Shown here: positions 1 through 10,290 of the stretch, piece by piece | Numbering within the stretch: position 1 is the first letter of the stretch | How the letters are laid out: each line of letters opens with the position of its first letter | Assembly: GCF_028554725.1 (NCBI RefSeq) | Contig: NC_071669.1 | Coordinates: 8,828,501 to 8,892,500, forward strand | Direction of reading: 5' to 3' | Source: Zeugodacus cucurbitae | Taxonomy: Eukaryota > Arthropoda > Insecta > Diptera > Tephritidae | DNA: 64,000 nt | The notes under the pieces: model-generated | Database searches by the model: none | Seen by the model: only the letters and a program-made list of their open reading frames with translations | Told to the model about the DNA's origin: nothing | Translations under genes and position numbers: made by a program

Positions 1-560
1 CATTTATAACCTAGTTGGATGTCAAATCTCAATAAACTTCCTGTTAACCGCTGCTTACTAACTGAAACGATATAATTTACACGCTACATTACGCTTAATA
101 GTATCGCTAACCAACAACGCCAGAGCTATCGCTTACAAAATTCAGTAACATTTACAGCTCTGAAAAGAATAGGAGTCAAGTAATATATATGTTTCTGAGC
201 TAACTGTCACCTTTACCGAATATGACCTATCGAGTATAACTACTACACAGAGGAATGTGGCTTCAAAAATTGTATGAAGCTAAAATACTGAATTTGGAAA
301 AATCTAATTCGGTAGACATTTTAAAAGACAATATTAGTACAGAAAAGATCTGCTTAGAAGACGTCCGACACTTTAAGCTGCTGTCTATTGTTGGTGAGAA
401 CTTATTTTATAACTTCGTTGGATGTTTTAATGCAATAAAGTACCTGCTAACTGCTGCTTACTAACTGAAAACCAATAATTTACTCGGTATATTATCATTA
501 ATAGTTTCGTTAACCAGCAGAGACATCGCCGGAGATAACGCTTACAAAATTCATTAACTT
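1..560. repeat. Diverged tandem duplication, period about 403 bp
   Basis: The block near 10-150 recurs near 413-560. Shared stretches include GTTGGATGT, GCTGCTTACTAACTGAAA and CGCTTACAAAATTCA, starting near 14 and 417. No coding content is recognised. Confidence 0.6.
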
Positions 561-2600
561 TGAGATTTTTAAAATCACGCTGAATGGAACTAGGTTATAA
601 GCAATTGCACAGATCCCAATTGCTAATCAATCCTTGGTAATCTGTGATGATTGAGATTCTTACTGAGTACTATTCAACAATTCACTTCAATGTCATAGGA
701 CTTTCGATTAATTCTCAACATTACAGAGATTCTCTACTGAGCTGGATAATATTTTTCTTAGAAAACTTCTGCTGAAATTTATTGGTAAACTTTCGATATC
801 ATTTGAATATGAGTTGGCTAACTAAATAAGGTAGAAGTAAAGCTGAGTTGGAGATAATGCTTTACTTCTACCTTCTTTGATTCCTCGAAATACCATAAAG
901 ACAGATAAGCGGTTCTGCTTTATGAAGTATGAAAAAATATTATTCTCCCAAAATATCTCACAAATCTACTGTTTTTGGAAAATGGAATCCATCTAAGATA
1001 ATTATTGGGAGAAAGCTGTACAAATGCTGCCTCAGAACCTTAGCGGTAATCGTATAAATAATTATGTATTAAATCGGTTTAAGAGAGTAGTAGTGCCCGA
1101 ATTCTTGTACTACATATATAGTTTCCTAGAACCAACTACAACAACAAATACCTGTAGTATTAGCTAACTCATTTCGATGATTTTTTAATCAACTTTATAC
1201 TGTCATAAAGCTTCAGTGCATGAAAAGAAAATCATAAAAATATCAGAATAGTAATCCTCTCTAAAAATTCCAACTGGGTAATCATCACTAAATATTCACC
1301 TTACTAAATTTGTATGTAGTAGAAGCTATTTGCCAAATGCCCATTCACTCAAGACCCTTCAAATTTACCTTAACAAATGCTATGCGCTACATACACTCAA
1401 GCCAGAGTCTTTAGTTGAAGCGCTTACCCTTATGCCACGCCACATTTTAGCTCTCCACTATCTGCCCACTAAGCAATAGAATTGCGTTTATTTTTGTTGC
1501 TTCTTTTTTCATTTCAATTTCAACTATGCACCCCAAGAGCAGCAACGCTCAAGAGCCGTAGATGAACTGAACTATCATCATTTTTGCCCCTCGAATGCAT
1601 CTGAATATTGGTTTTTGAACGAGTTCGTGTGCCACTTTTGAAGCCAACACTCGACAGACGTTTACTTAACAGTTTACTGCTACTTTCTCTATTTTTGCGC
1701 TCTGTTTTTTTTTTTTTGCTTTAGACATTTTTGCTTTTGAATTTTTCATTTGGTTTTATGCACAGCGAGCCTCAGTTGACTACAACTTTATCTCTTTTTC
1801 GCATTTTTTTCTCGCTGCTGCTGCTGCTGCTGGATATTTGTAGGTGTGTGGCGTAACGTAACACGCGCGTACGGTTGCGTTATCACGTTGTCAGCGTTGC
1901 TGCACGTGCTGCTGTTGCGACTATCACCACTATTGAAGTTGTTTTTGTTTTTGTTGTTGTTGTTACGGCTTAATTGCAATGCGTTAAAATGACGCTTTTC
2001 CATACAATTAACATTGGATTTTCAACAATTTGCCCATACACTCGCATACAAACACAGACACATACATACATTGAACTGTATGAAAAGGTGTCAGTGCGTA
2101 TGAGTGTTCTGGTATGTGTGTGTGTGTATTTAGTGTGTGGGGGGAAAAATGCTCTAGAAAATATCAACCGTGCGAGCATTTATATAATTCTAGCAATATG
2201 TAATGGTGTGTGTGTTTGTGCTCGTGTATTCATGCGTGTTTTTGTAAATGGCGAAAAATTGTTCGGTTTTACAACTCAACAGAGCTTCAAATTGGATTCA
2301 CTGCTATCTGCTGCGTTGCTGTTGGCTGAATGCCGACACTGAAAATTGTAGCTGCTTTATTTTAGCCTTTAAAGTTAATGCGCGCTGTGCGCTTTGTTAT
2401 GGGCGATATGTCGCATTGGATTTATACAGATGTACATATATGTAAGTGTATATATGTATATACATATGTAGGGAAGTGTATAGTTGGAAATCAAACAGCT
2501 GTCAAGAGAGAAAAATTCAAAAATTCCTATCCGGTTTTATTCATAAAATATTTGGAATAATGAGTATATTGAAAAAATGTTACGGTACTGGTTCAAAACG
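561..2600. other. Non-coding stretch, presumed THSD1-like intron 4
   Basis: No exon is recognised on either strand. There is T-rich and GCT-repeat sequence near 1700-1830 and (TG)n/(CA)n-rich sequence near 2050-2240. Short open frames here are translations of simple repeats. Confidence 0.5.
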
Positions 2601-2815
2601 AAAAAGGATAAAAAAAAATTAAATTTTAAAATTTAAAAAATATATTAAAAAATGAATTAAAACTTAAAAAATCAAAAAATAAAAATAAAAAAGCAATTAA
2701 AATTAAAAAAAAAATAAATAAAAATAAAATAAAAAATATTAAAAAATTAATTAAAATTAAAAAATTACAAATATTAAAAAAAAGCAATTAAAATTAAAAA
2801 AATAAAAATAATCTA
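2601..2815. repeat. A-rich low-complexity tract
   Basis: About 200 bp made almost entirely of AAAATTAAA-type runs, leading directly into the AT-rich tandem array that follows. Confidence 0.8.
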
Positions 2816-2834
2816 ATTTTTCACTACATTACAT

Positions 2835-4085
2835 AATGTATTTAGGTGGCAACACTGTTCAAATTATTTCTGAATACACAATTATTTGAAGAAAATTGAA
2901 CATTTTATCTAAACGGATTATATAAACCACAATATAAAATAAGGATGCCACTGTTTCAAAAATTATTTAAATATATTTGCAAATTTTACTGAAATTATAT
3001 TTTTATGAAACCAGCAAAATTTGTTAAAAAATCATAATTAAATTAAATACTATATTTTTTGACAAAAAGAAATAATAAATTTTATATAAAAATATGGCAA
3101 CCTGCTAAACCAATATGCCAAAAAAATTTAAAGAAATTTTGTTCCATTAAAATTGTTAAATATTATATTTTTTGAAAAAAATAAATTAATTTTATAGAAA
3201 AATATGGCAACCTGCTAAACCAATATTTCCAAAAAATTAAAAAAAATGTTTGTTCCATTAAAATTGTTAAATATTATATTTTTTGAAAAAAAAATGTATT
3301 TTATATAAAAATATGGAAACACTGCTCAACCAATATTTCCAAAAAATTAAAAGAAATTATGTTACCTGAAAAAAGTCTTCACTCATAGTTTTTTTATAAA
3401 TTATTGAATGTTATTACAATAAATAAAATAATGTGGCAACCTCGTTCATAATAATTTCATGTCTGAATGTAAATTTTTATGAATTTAGCTCTCTATAATT
3501 TTTTGGAATATAAAAAAATAAAACTTGATATCATGCTTAAATTATAATAAATAAAATAATGTGGCAATCTCGTTTGAAAAATTTTGTAAATATCTGCATA
3601 TAATTTTTTAAACTTAACTCTATACTTTTTTGGAATATAAAAAATTTAATAACTTGATATCATGCGTAAATTGTAGTAAATAAAAAAAATGTGGCAACCT
3701 CGTTCATAATTATTTCACGTCTGAATATAAATTTTTTGATATATAAATTGTCTTTTAAATTTTTTGGAATATAAAAAAATAAAACTTGAATTGTAAATTG
3801 TGATAATTAAAAAAAAATGTGGCAACCCCGTTCAAAAAAAAATTTAACTATCTGAATATCATATTTTAAACTTATAACTCTGATGCGCTATATTTTTTTA
3901 GAAACACTTCCTTAAATACCATCTCCTTGTGCTAACAGGTGGCAACTCTGTTTTGAAAAATATGCAAAATAAAATATGACTTAATTAAAAATTTATAATA
4001 AACATAAACTCATACTAAGAAAGCAAAAAAGGTTACTCAAATTAAAAAAATACATATTAAGCAAAGGTGGCAACTCTAAAATATA
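2835..4085. repeat. AT-rich degenerate tandem array built around GTGGCAAC
   Basis: The core TGGCAAC(A/C)CTG or TGGCAACCTCGTT recurs near 2845, 3095, 3205, 3315, 3432, 3562, 3692, 3820, 3940 and 4067. Two sub-arrays are visible: one with spacing near 110 bp (AAACCAATAT after the core) and one near 128 bp (TTTTTTGGAATATAAAA in the unit). Confidence 0.75.
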
Positions 4086-5155
4086 TATATTGATACTAAC
4101 TCAAAGAGAACTTTCAAAAAATAATTTAGTAAAATTTAATATAATTTTAAAATATTCAATAAACAAAAATTCTCACTTCATTTCCCCACTAACGCCTTCA
4201 ATTTCCTACTGACCATTCCAGTGCGAACACCATTAACATTTGGTAATTGAAGTTTACGATATCACTACATCGATATGTGAAAGTCAATGGATTAAATGGC
4301 GAATTGAGACATTCAAGGAGTATACAGATGACAGCTCGTTTATTTTGCTCTTTTTCTTTCTCGTTTTTTTGCCTTTTGCAGCGTCATAATCCATATACGC
4401 TTATGAAACAAATATGCGAGTGCATAAAGAACACGCACACAGACACACACACAAACGAGCGTAGGGCATATATAAAAGCGTGCGATTGCTGCAGTAAAGC
4501 GGGAAATATTCGTTTATTGCCACTGGGACAAATACCCACACATAACTACACGCACACACAGGCACACATACAAACTCGCAACTTAAGTGGCGGCAAATGA
4601 AATGATGGCAAAGTGGAGCGATTATGTTTTTTAATTAAGTAAATTGATGCTACTGACTACTGACTGCATGCTGGTGGGAGGGAGGTAGAGTGAAGTGAAG
4701 CAAAGCGCAATGTAGTGCATAGATAATCATATGAAATGGACAATTTAAGAACTGATAAATGCCCTAAGTGCATTAGCATGCATATATTTGTATATAGCCA
4801 TATATAGAATTATCGACTTTTACATATGAATGTGTGGATATGTGTGATAGTAAGTGTTTATGGTTGCCATGTAGATAAGTAAGCTTTGGCGTTGGTTCAA
4901 AAATATGCGCTAAGGATTATGTGTAATATAAAATTATGAACTAGTGCTAATCTAAATGGCTCGTTTGAGGTACACCAATTATTGCTAGTTAAGTTGGTTA
5001 AGTTGTTAAGTAAATGATGGAAATGGAAATCAGGATTATGTAATTGGTGATTTTTTATAACGACTTTGAGCAAAGAATTCAGCTGAAGAGAAATATAGCA
5101 GAGGCTCCAAGTTCTTTGTTCTCAAGAATATCATTTTTCTTCATAAAGTGAGAAG
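4086..5155. other. Non-coding intron stretch
   Basis: Contains CA-rich simple sequence near 4430-4570 and CATATA-type repeats. The 117-codon open frame at 4247-4600 reads CACA repeats as Thr-His and has no recognisable domain. No exon seen. Confidence 0.5.
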
Positions 5156-5541
5156 TATACGAGGTCTGTTCAAAAAATAACGGGAATTTTCGTTTTTTAT
5201 AAAAAAAATATTTATTCATAAGTCTACATTAATGTTGTCGTCTTTAAAATAGTCCCCCTTCGATTTCATACACCAATGCCAGTGCTTCTTCTAATCGTCG
5301 AAACACCCCTCAACATCGATTTTTGGGATAGGGTTTGACTCTTTCAGCGATTTCTCGTATGCTAGCAAAACGATGGTCCTTTAAAGATCTCTTTATTTCT
5401 GAAAATAGGAAAAACCTATTCGGAGTCATGTTGGACGAATATGGAGGCCGGGTAATCGTTACAATATTGCTTTTGGCCAAAAATTCATTAAATTTCATTT
5501 AAATTTTACAATTCCCGTTATTTTTTGAACACTACACGTAT
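5156..5541 (-). mobile_element. Internally deleted mariner element
   Basis: Terminal inverted repeats face each other: GTTCAAAAAATAACGGGAAT near 5168-5187 and its complement near 5510-5530. They sit inside TATAC/GTATA ends. Between them the minus strand encodes the C-terminal catalytic part of a mariner transposase (NEFLAKSNIV, PPYSSNMTPNRFFLF, LKDHRFASIREI). The last catalytic Asp, normally CDFF, is replaced (NRFF) and the protein is only about 62 residues, so it is dead. Confidence 0.8.
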
Positions 5542-5560
5542 ATTTGAGTGAGTTTCAGTT

Positions 5561-5966
5561 TAGGTTATGTTAGGTTAGGTTAAGGGGTAGGTCTCTGCAG
5601 AGAAACTCACTTGGACACATTCTACTGTCATTTGTGATACCCGGATACTGCTGACGGTTCTCTAAGACCCTTATGATACGACAAAGCACTTCGACTCTAT
5701 TATAAAGTTCTTAAGACGGCTAATGTCGATTCCAGTCACTTCACTGGGTTCGTCGAAGATGTGCCTAGTGAGGCACGATCCACTACAGGCCAGAAAGACC
5801 TCGCTACTGCACAGGTGCTGGTTGTTGTCCAGCGTTTTGGCGAGCTCACTCGAAGTCAGTGAATCTAGTGCTCTAGCCCAGGTGTACCATGGACTACTCA
5901 CTAGTTTCCACTCCGGCGCCAATATTGCTAGGGTACCCTCCCTTGCGAGCTGATCCGCTTTGCAGA
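5561..5966 (-). pseudogene. 3' end of a non-LTR retrotransposon (RNase H tail)
   Basis: On the minus strand the frame reads CKADQLAREGTL, NNQHLCSSEVFLA, then DISRLKNFI before the 3' end. Matching motifs occur in the better preserved copy at 20673-21756. The copy begins abruptly at the Cys of CKAD (5' truncation near 5966) and ends in a tail of AACCT units (5561-5585). It is not expected to be active. Confidence 0.65.
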
Positions 5967-6701
5967 AGTTTAAGTAAGTCTCTGAAAATAATCCTTCAAT
6001 CGATAAAGAATAGAGCAAGAATAAGTTTAAGAACCTCCTAGATATATCATCGGAAGCATGTATCATGTAAAACATTCGTGTCATTTCGACTTAACCCTTC
6101 TTGTAGTTAGACCCAACCTTCAAAAGACACGAGAAACAAGTCCATCAACTAACAGTTTATTAGATACAGCAGAGAATATATATACGGAATAAATCAACGT
6201 ACTCGGTATGAGAGAACTAAAAATCAGTTGATAAAGTTATGACGTCATTATTTTGGAATATTAAATGGACTTCGAATTACTTCCGCGTCTATTGAATACT
6301 CAGGACTTGACACCCAACAACTTTTTAGGGTTCCCAGAGCCCATAAAAATGCTCGTTAGTATGAAAATTAGTAACAACGAAGGTGTATGTAGCGAGCCTA
6401 AGGCCTTTTTCGAGAAAAGATCAATCGAACACAAGACAAATGCTAGTGAAAGGATAACGAATAGTTGGAGGAACGATATTATCGGTATATGCCTCTGCGT
6501 AGTAACTTTCTTGAATCATAAAATATTATTTTTTCAAGAACAAAATTTATTTTTGACCTGTGGGATCAGAGGTTAAAACTCTTCCGTCCGATTCCGGAAA
6601 TCTCAAGCTACTGAGGTGGAAATATATAAGAGAACCCGCGGGTCCCAGACCTTTGCGCACATATTCTAAATTAATATGTTTTAAATTTTCAATCCACTCA
6701 C
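5967..6701. other. Intron stretch downstream of THSD1-like exon 4
   Basis: Nothing recognised. A 103-codon plus-strand open frame at 6265-6576 has no domain that I know. Confidence 0.4.
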
Positions 6702-6932
6702 CTGTATGAGCCAAAAAGAGCGTCCCGGACAGCTTTGCGTGGCGCCAGCTAAAATGCGTTTCGGTTTTGATGAACCCAAATGTACGATGCAGCCACAACG
6801 GCAGCCAGGTCCGATCTCCTGACTGACTTCGGTGCGGTTAGCAGCGGTGAAGGTGGTGCCGCTGCTTTCGTAAATGCAATCCCAAGTATCGGCGATGGCG
6901 TTGCCACATTTTTCGGTCTCCACAGAGGGACC
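6702..6932 (-). CDS. THSD1-like gene, exon 4 (end of TSP1 repeat and possible CUB-like start)
   Basis: This 231-bp exon codes for 77 residues in phase 0 at both ends. The acceptor is a T-rich tract ending GCTTTAG at 6933; the donor is CAG/GTGAGTGG at 6702/6701. Joined to exon 3 it reads FCE-GPSVETEKC, supplying the conserved end of the TSP1 repeat. It then continues through an N-glycosylation site (NRT), a cysteine cluster (CRCGCIVHLG) and SCPGRSFWLIQ. The last part resembles the beginning of a CUB domain; that is an inference. No stop codon is reached, so at least one more exon must lie at lower coordinates. I could not identify it in 1-6701, so it is probably outside the window or too short to see. 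Confidence 0.8.
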
Positions 6933-7101
6933 CTAAAGCAAAAACAAAAAGAAAAGATACAAATTAGATACAAATTTATAATATATCAACACAATTTTGG
7001 GTCGAGAGAACATATCTAATTAAAGATTGTACTAAAACTACAATAATAAATACTTTGAATTGTAAAATTCCGCGACCATATTTTAATAAAACAGATGTGC
7101 C

Positions 7102-7127
7102 GTTTATTTCTTTTTTATAAATTTATT
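7102..7127 (-). terminator. Candidate CFAP157 poly(A) signals
   Basis: Read on the minus strand, AATAAA occurs at 7127-7122 and again at 7107-7102, about 67 and 87 nt after the CFAP157 stop codon. The DNA around them is AT-rich. Both lie ahead of the THSD1-like exon 4 acceptor at 6933, so the host transcript must read through them. Confidence 0.55.
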
Positions 7128-7193
7128 AATATATAAAATAAATAATTTTTTCATCAAAATTTTTACATAGAAAATTATATTTTTGAAACATTT

Positions 7194-9005
7194 TTAATAA
7201 AATAAATTTATCGAAAATTCCTCATCGCCTTCGTCATACTCCACATCGTAAATGACACGTGAAGCCGATTCACTGCCACGCTGCGTTGCCGTTTCGGCCG
7301 TTTCGGAACGTCGTGGCACCTTCATTGAGAGACGCTCAGTCGTGCGCGTTTCGACTTCAGCTGCCGCTGTGGTAATTGCAGACTGTTTGGTGGTAGCGCG
7401 TGCAACAGAAGAACCATAATCGGCGCTGCTTGACTCGCCCTCATCTTCACCCTCAACTTGCTCATCCTCGACCGGCACAACAGCCTCGATGGCCTCGTGC
7501 GACGATGATACATACAAAGTGGAACCCATTTCCACATCGAACAGATTCTGACCACCCAGCTCACGCGCCTTTGGGATGATTTTACTCTCAACCTGTTGTA
7601 TTTGATATTCGGTGGCGACAACATCCGTGGAGGCAGCCTTATGCGCGGTACGCTTGAAGATTTCCATCAGTGAGGAGGCGCTGCGTGGCATGAAACCCAT
7701 TTTGCCGGGACGATAGACCGAGGAGGTGGTACGTGAAATCGACAGCGCCGACGGTGTGGGTGGCAATTTGTCGGAGTGACTGCTGACAATATCCATTAGC
7801 TCGGTGAGCAGATCATGACGGCGCAGTTGACGTAGTGCATCCTGCGACATGCTCTCGCGTACTGCATGTTTGTCACCACAAGGTTTATCAATAGCATCGA
7901 TGGCCGAACGTACGGTGCTCTTAATCTGTATGATGATATCACGCAGTCGCTGTATCTCCGTTTCATGCTGCTGATGCATCGCTATGAAGCGTGATTTCTC
8001 CATTTTGAGCTCCTCGATGCGTTGCTCCAAGTGGCGCATCTTCTTTGACATATCCTTAAAGTTGAAACGTTCGCAGATATCGCGCTTCACCGCGGTTTCG
8101 TATAACTTGCGATACTTGGCTACCTCGACATACTTCGATTTGAGTTTCTCGTAGTTGTCGGTGAGTTTCTCTATAATTTTAATCTTATTCTGCGAGTTGC
8201 GTATCAGCTGCTTCTTCAGCTGATCCATTGATGCATACTGCTCGGCCATTTCTTTGTGGCGTACCACCTGATCATTGAATTGCTGCTGCATTTTAATCTG
8301 CGACAGCACTAAGATGTCGATTTCTTTCTGCAGTGCGATATTCTCACGTATCAAACGTCGCGTATAGCCGGCATTACGTATCTCACTGGAGCGTGTGAAG
8401 TCCTCTGATACCTGCAGCAGCTTAGTTTCCACCTCTTTCTTCAGCGCATCCTTTTCCACTACCGCTTTCTGTTCCATTGCATACATCATTTCGATGTGTG
8501 CGCGCTCTTTCTCCTTTAACTCTGTCTCCTGATCGTCGAATTTCGAGAGCAACAAATCACGTTGCACGCGAAATTCGTCGAGCGAGTTCAATTTACCGTT
8601 GAGTAGCTTAATTTCGGAAGTCAGCTGATCATGCATGGACTTGTATTTGGCCTCCAGTTCTCTGATTTTCTCTGCCGATTGCGCATTCTCCGCCTCGCGT
8701 ATCTTGATGATCTCTGTGAGCCGCTCCTCCAACTCGTGTATCGTTTCGTTGCGTTCGCCGAGCGTACGTTCCAAATGCGCTGCGACATCCGTGTGATCCT
8801 CTTCGATTTCACGCAGTTTCTCCTTGAGATTGATATTATTGTCATCCAACGAGGCGAGATGTGAGCGTAGACGTGCGAGCTTCTGATTCAGATCAGTTAT
8901 GGTGAGTTCGCAGAAGGCGCGATCCACATTGGTCAGCTTATTTGGATCTTTCTTCTCCTCTTTCTTGCCCTTCTTGCCTTTACCTTTGCCTTTCTTGGGT
9001 GGCAT
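7194..9005 (-). CDS. Cfap157: CFAP157 homologue, cilia- and flagella-associated coiled-coil protein
   Basis: An uninterrupted 603-codon frame starts at an ATG in good fly context (CGAAAATG) and ends in TAA. The N-terminus is lysine-rich (MPPKKGKGKGKKGKKEE). Residues of roughly 25-360 are heptad-rich coiled coil, followed by a Ser/Thr-rich region and an acidic tail (EDEGE, YDEGDEEF). From memory, human CFAP157 (about 520 aa) has the same order: a basic start, then motifs like LARLRSHL, LERTLGER, LTSEIKLLNGKL, LDEFRVQ, and a later PGKMGFMPR. In mouse CFAP157 is needed to build the sperm flagellum, so testis expression is expected. BBOF1 is the nearest alternative, but those motifs fit CFAP157 better. 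The gene appears intronless and sits inside intron 3 of the THSD1-like gene on the same strand, 261 bp before its exon 4. Confidence 0.85.
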   Translation of the reverse strand: MPPKKGKGKGKKGKKEEKKDPNKLTNVDRAFCELTITDLNQKLARLRSHLASLDDNNINLKEKLREIEEDHTDVAAHLERTLGERNETIHELEERLTEIIKIREAENAQSAEKIRELEAKYKSMHDQLTSEIKLLNGKLNSLDEFRVQRDLLLSKFDDQETELKEKERAHIEMMYAMEQKAVVEKDALKKEVETKLLQVSEDFTRSSEIRNAGYTRRLIRENIALQKEIDILVLSQIKMQQQFNDQVVRHKEMAEQYASMDQLKKQLIRNSQNKIKIIEKLTDNYEKLKSKYVEVAKYRKLYETAVKRDICERFNFKDMSKKMRHLEQRIEELKMEKSRFIAMHQQHETEIQRLRDIIIQIKSTVRSAIDAIDKPCGDKHAVRESMSQDALRQLRRHDLLTELMDIVSSHSDKLPPTPSALSISRTTSSVYRPGKMGFMPRSASSLMEIFKRTAHKAASTDVVATEYQIQQVESKIIPKARELGGQNLFDVEMGSTLYVSSSHEAIEAVVPVEDEQVEGEDEGESSSADYGSSVARATTKQSAITTAAAEVETRTTERLSMKVPRRSETAETATQRGSESASRVIYDVEYDEGDEEFSINLFY

Positions 9006-9759
9006 TTTCGTTGAGGTCCAAAGTTGCTTGGAAGCACGTCACTTTGTGGTCAATTAAATACTCTTTTGTTCTTAAATTTGGAAAATATGCTCAAATATTA
9101 TATATTATAGCTGTTCTTAACGTGAAATTAGCAACGCTCAACAAACGTCAACGTTTCCGTTGAAAATATTTTAACTAAAAAATTTGTTTTGATTTATTGA
9201 ACAAACAAAAGCAACAAAGCCAGACAGCGTTACTTGGTAACCATGCAACAAGTTGACATTCTACAACATTCTGCGTCACTTCCCTATTTGTACGTGTCTA
9301 CATATGGCAACAGTGTGTTGCCAACATGCCGTTATTCGGGTTAAATGCCTACACATGCAAACATGCCACAAGCGTAACTAACGAAAATTCCCCGCAAGCC
9401 TGAGCAGACAGCTGGTTAAATACTACATATGTGCACAAGTAAGTGTTTTGTGCGTACACTTTACATATCCTCAAGCGCCGCTCTCACACGCTTGCTCACA
9501 ACTCAATTATATGCGCCTAAAAACAAGCTCAAAATAATTTTACGACATGTCAAGTATGCCTCTCAGCGACCACCTAAAAGCTCCGCCGCCAAAGAGTGGC
9601 AAGTGGGACTCAACAAATTCCGAGCAATGCGTTGGCGTATTATTAGTTGCACTGTAGTTCATTTGGAGAGAGCAGTTGAACGGAAAATGTGTAGAAAAAT
9701 TTTGATAGTTAAGGAACTCTGATACAATTAGTGAAGCATAGGTCTCATTTTAACTTTCT
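9006..9759. other. CFAP157 upstream region and intron sequence
   Basis: The minus-strand leader just before the ATG should hold the CFAP157 promoter. I see no clear TATA box. No second gene is seen; the 97-codon open frame at 9429-9722 has no recognised domain. Confidence 0.4.
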
Positions 9760-9773
9760 AATATTTTTAATTT
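9760..9773. repeat. Target-site duplication, RTE copy A, 5' side
   Basis: AATATTTTTAATTT, identical to 10277-10290 on the other side of the element. Confidence 0.8.
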
Positions 9774-10276
9774 GAAAAGTAAAGTCCTCTCTCGACGAAC
9801 AAAAACCAAACTCTACAAGTCTCTCATCATTCCCGTCCTAATTTACGGTGCAGAAGCGTGGGCGATGTCAACATCCGATGAGGCACTAGGAGTTTTCGAG
9901 AGAAAGGTTTTGCGGAAAATTTATGGTCCCTTAAACATTAGCAACGGCGAATACCGCAGACGATGGAACGATGAGCTGTATGTGTTATTCGACGACATAG
10001 ACATAGTCCAGCGAATAAAAAAACAGCGGCTACGCTGGTTAGGTCATGTTGTTCGAATGGATGAAAGTGCTCCAGCTCTGAAAGTATTCGATGCAGTACC
10101 CACTGGTGGAAGCCGAGACCTCCACTCTGATGGAAGGACCAGGTGGAGAGGAACCTGGCTTCGCTTGGTATAACCAATTGGCACCAAACTGCCAGAAAGA
10201 GGGATACGTGGCGCGCTGTTGTGGACTCGTCTTAACCGCGTAAGCGGTGTCTACGCCAGTCAAGAAGAAGAAGAAG
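9774..10276 (+). mobile_element. RTE-like non-LTR retrotransposon, 5'-truncated copy A
   Basis: The plus frame reads LSRRTKTKLYKSLI, VLIYGAEAW, RLRWLGHVVRMDES and VFDAVPTGGSR, the C-terminal part of a fly RTE-type reverse transcriptase protein. A frame break follows GGSR. The copy ends in GTCTACGCCAGTC plus an (AAG)n microsatellite. It is flanked by 14-bp direct repeats AATATTTTTAATTT at 9760-9773 and 10277-10290. Compared with copy B it lacks everything before GAAAAGTAAAGTCC. Confidence 0.85.
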
Positions 10277-10290
10277 AATATTTTTAATTT
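10277..10290. repeat. Target-site duplication, RTE copy A, 3' side
   Basis: AATATTTTTAATTT, immediately after the (AAG)n tail. Confidence 0.8.

Noticed and set aside
4247..4600. 117-codon plus-strand open frame
   Set aside because: Thr-His repeats come from CACA microsatellite; no domain or conserved feature.
5557..5585. TTAGG telomere tract
   Set aside because: Only a few imperfect units, joined to the 3' end of a non-LTR element. Not a telomere.
1..6701. Search for the next THSD1-like exon completing the CUB-like domain
   Set aside because: No minus-strand frame with suitable phase and CUB-type residues was recognisable, so none is reported.
6780..7019. 79-codon plus-strand open frame opposite THSD1-like exon 4
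   Set aside because: It is the antisense shadow of the exon, which has matching splice sites and phase on the minus strand.
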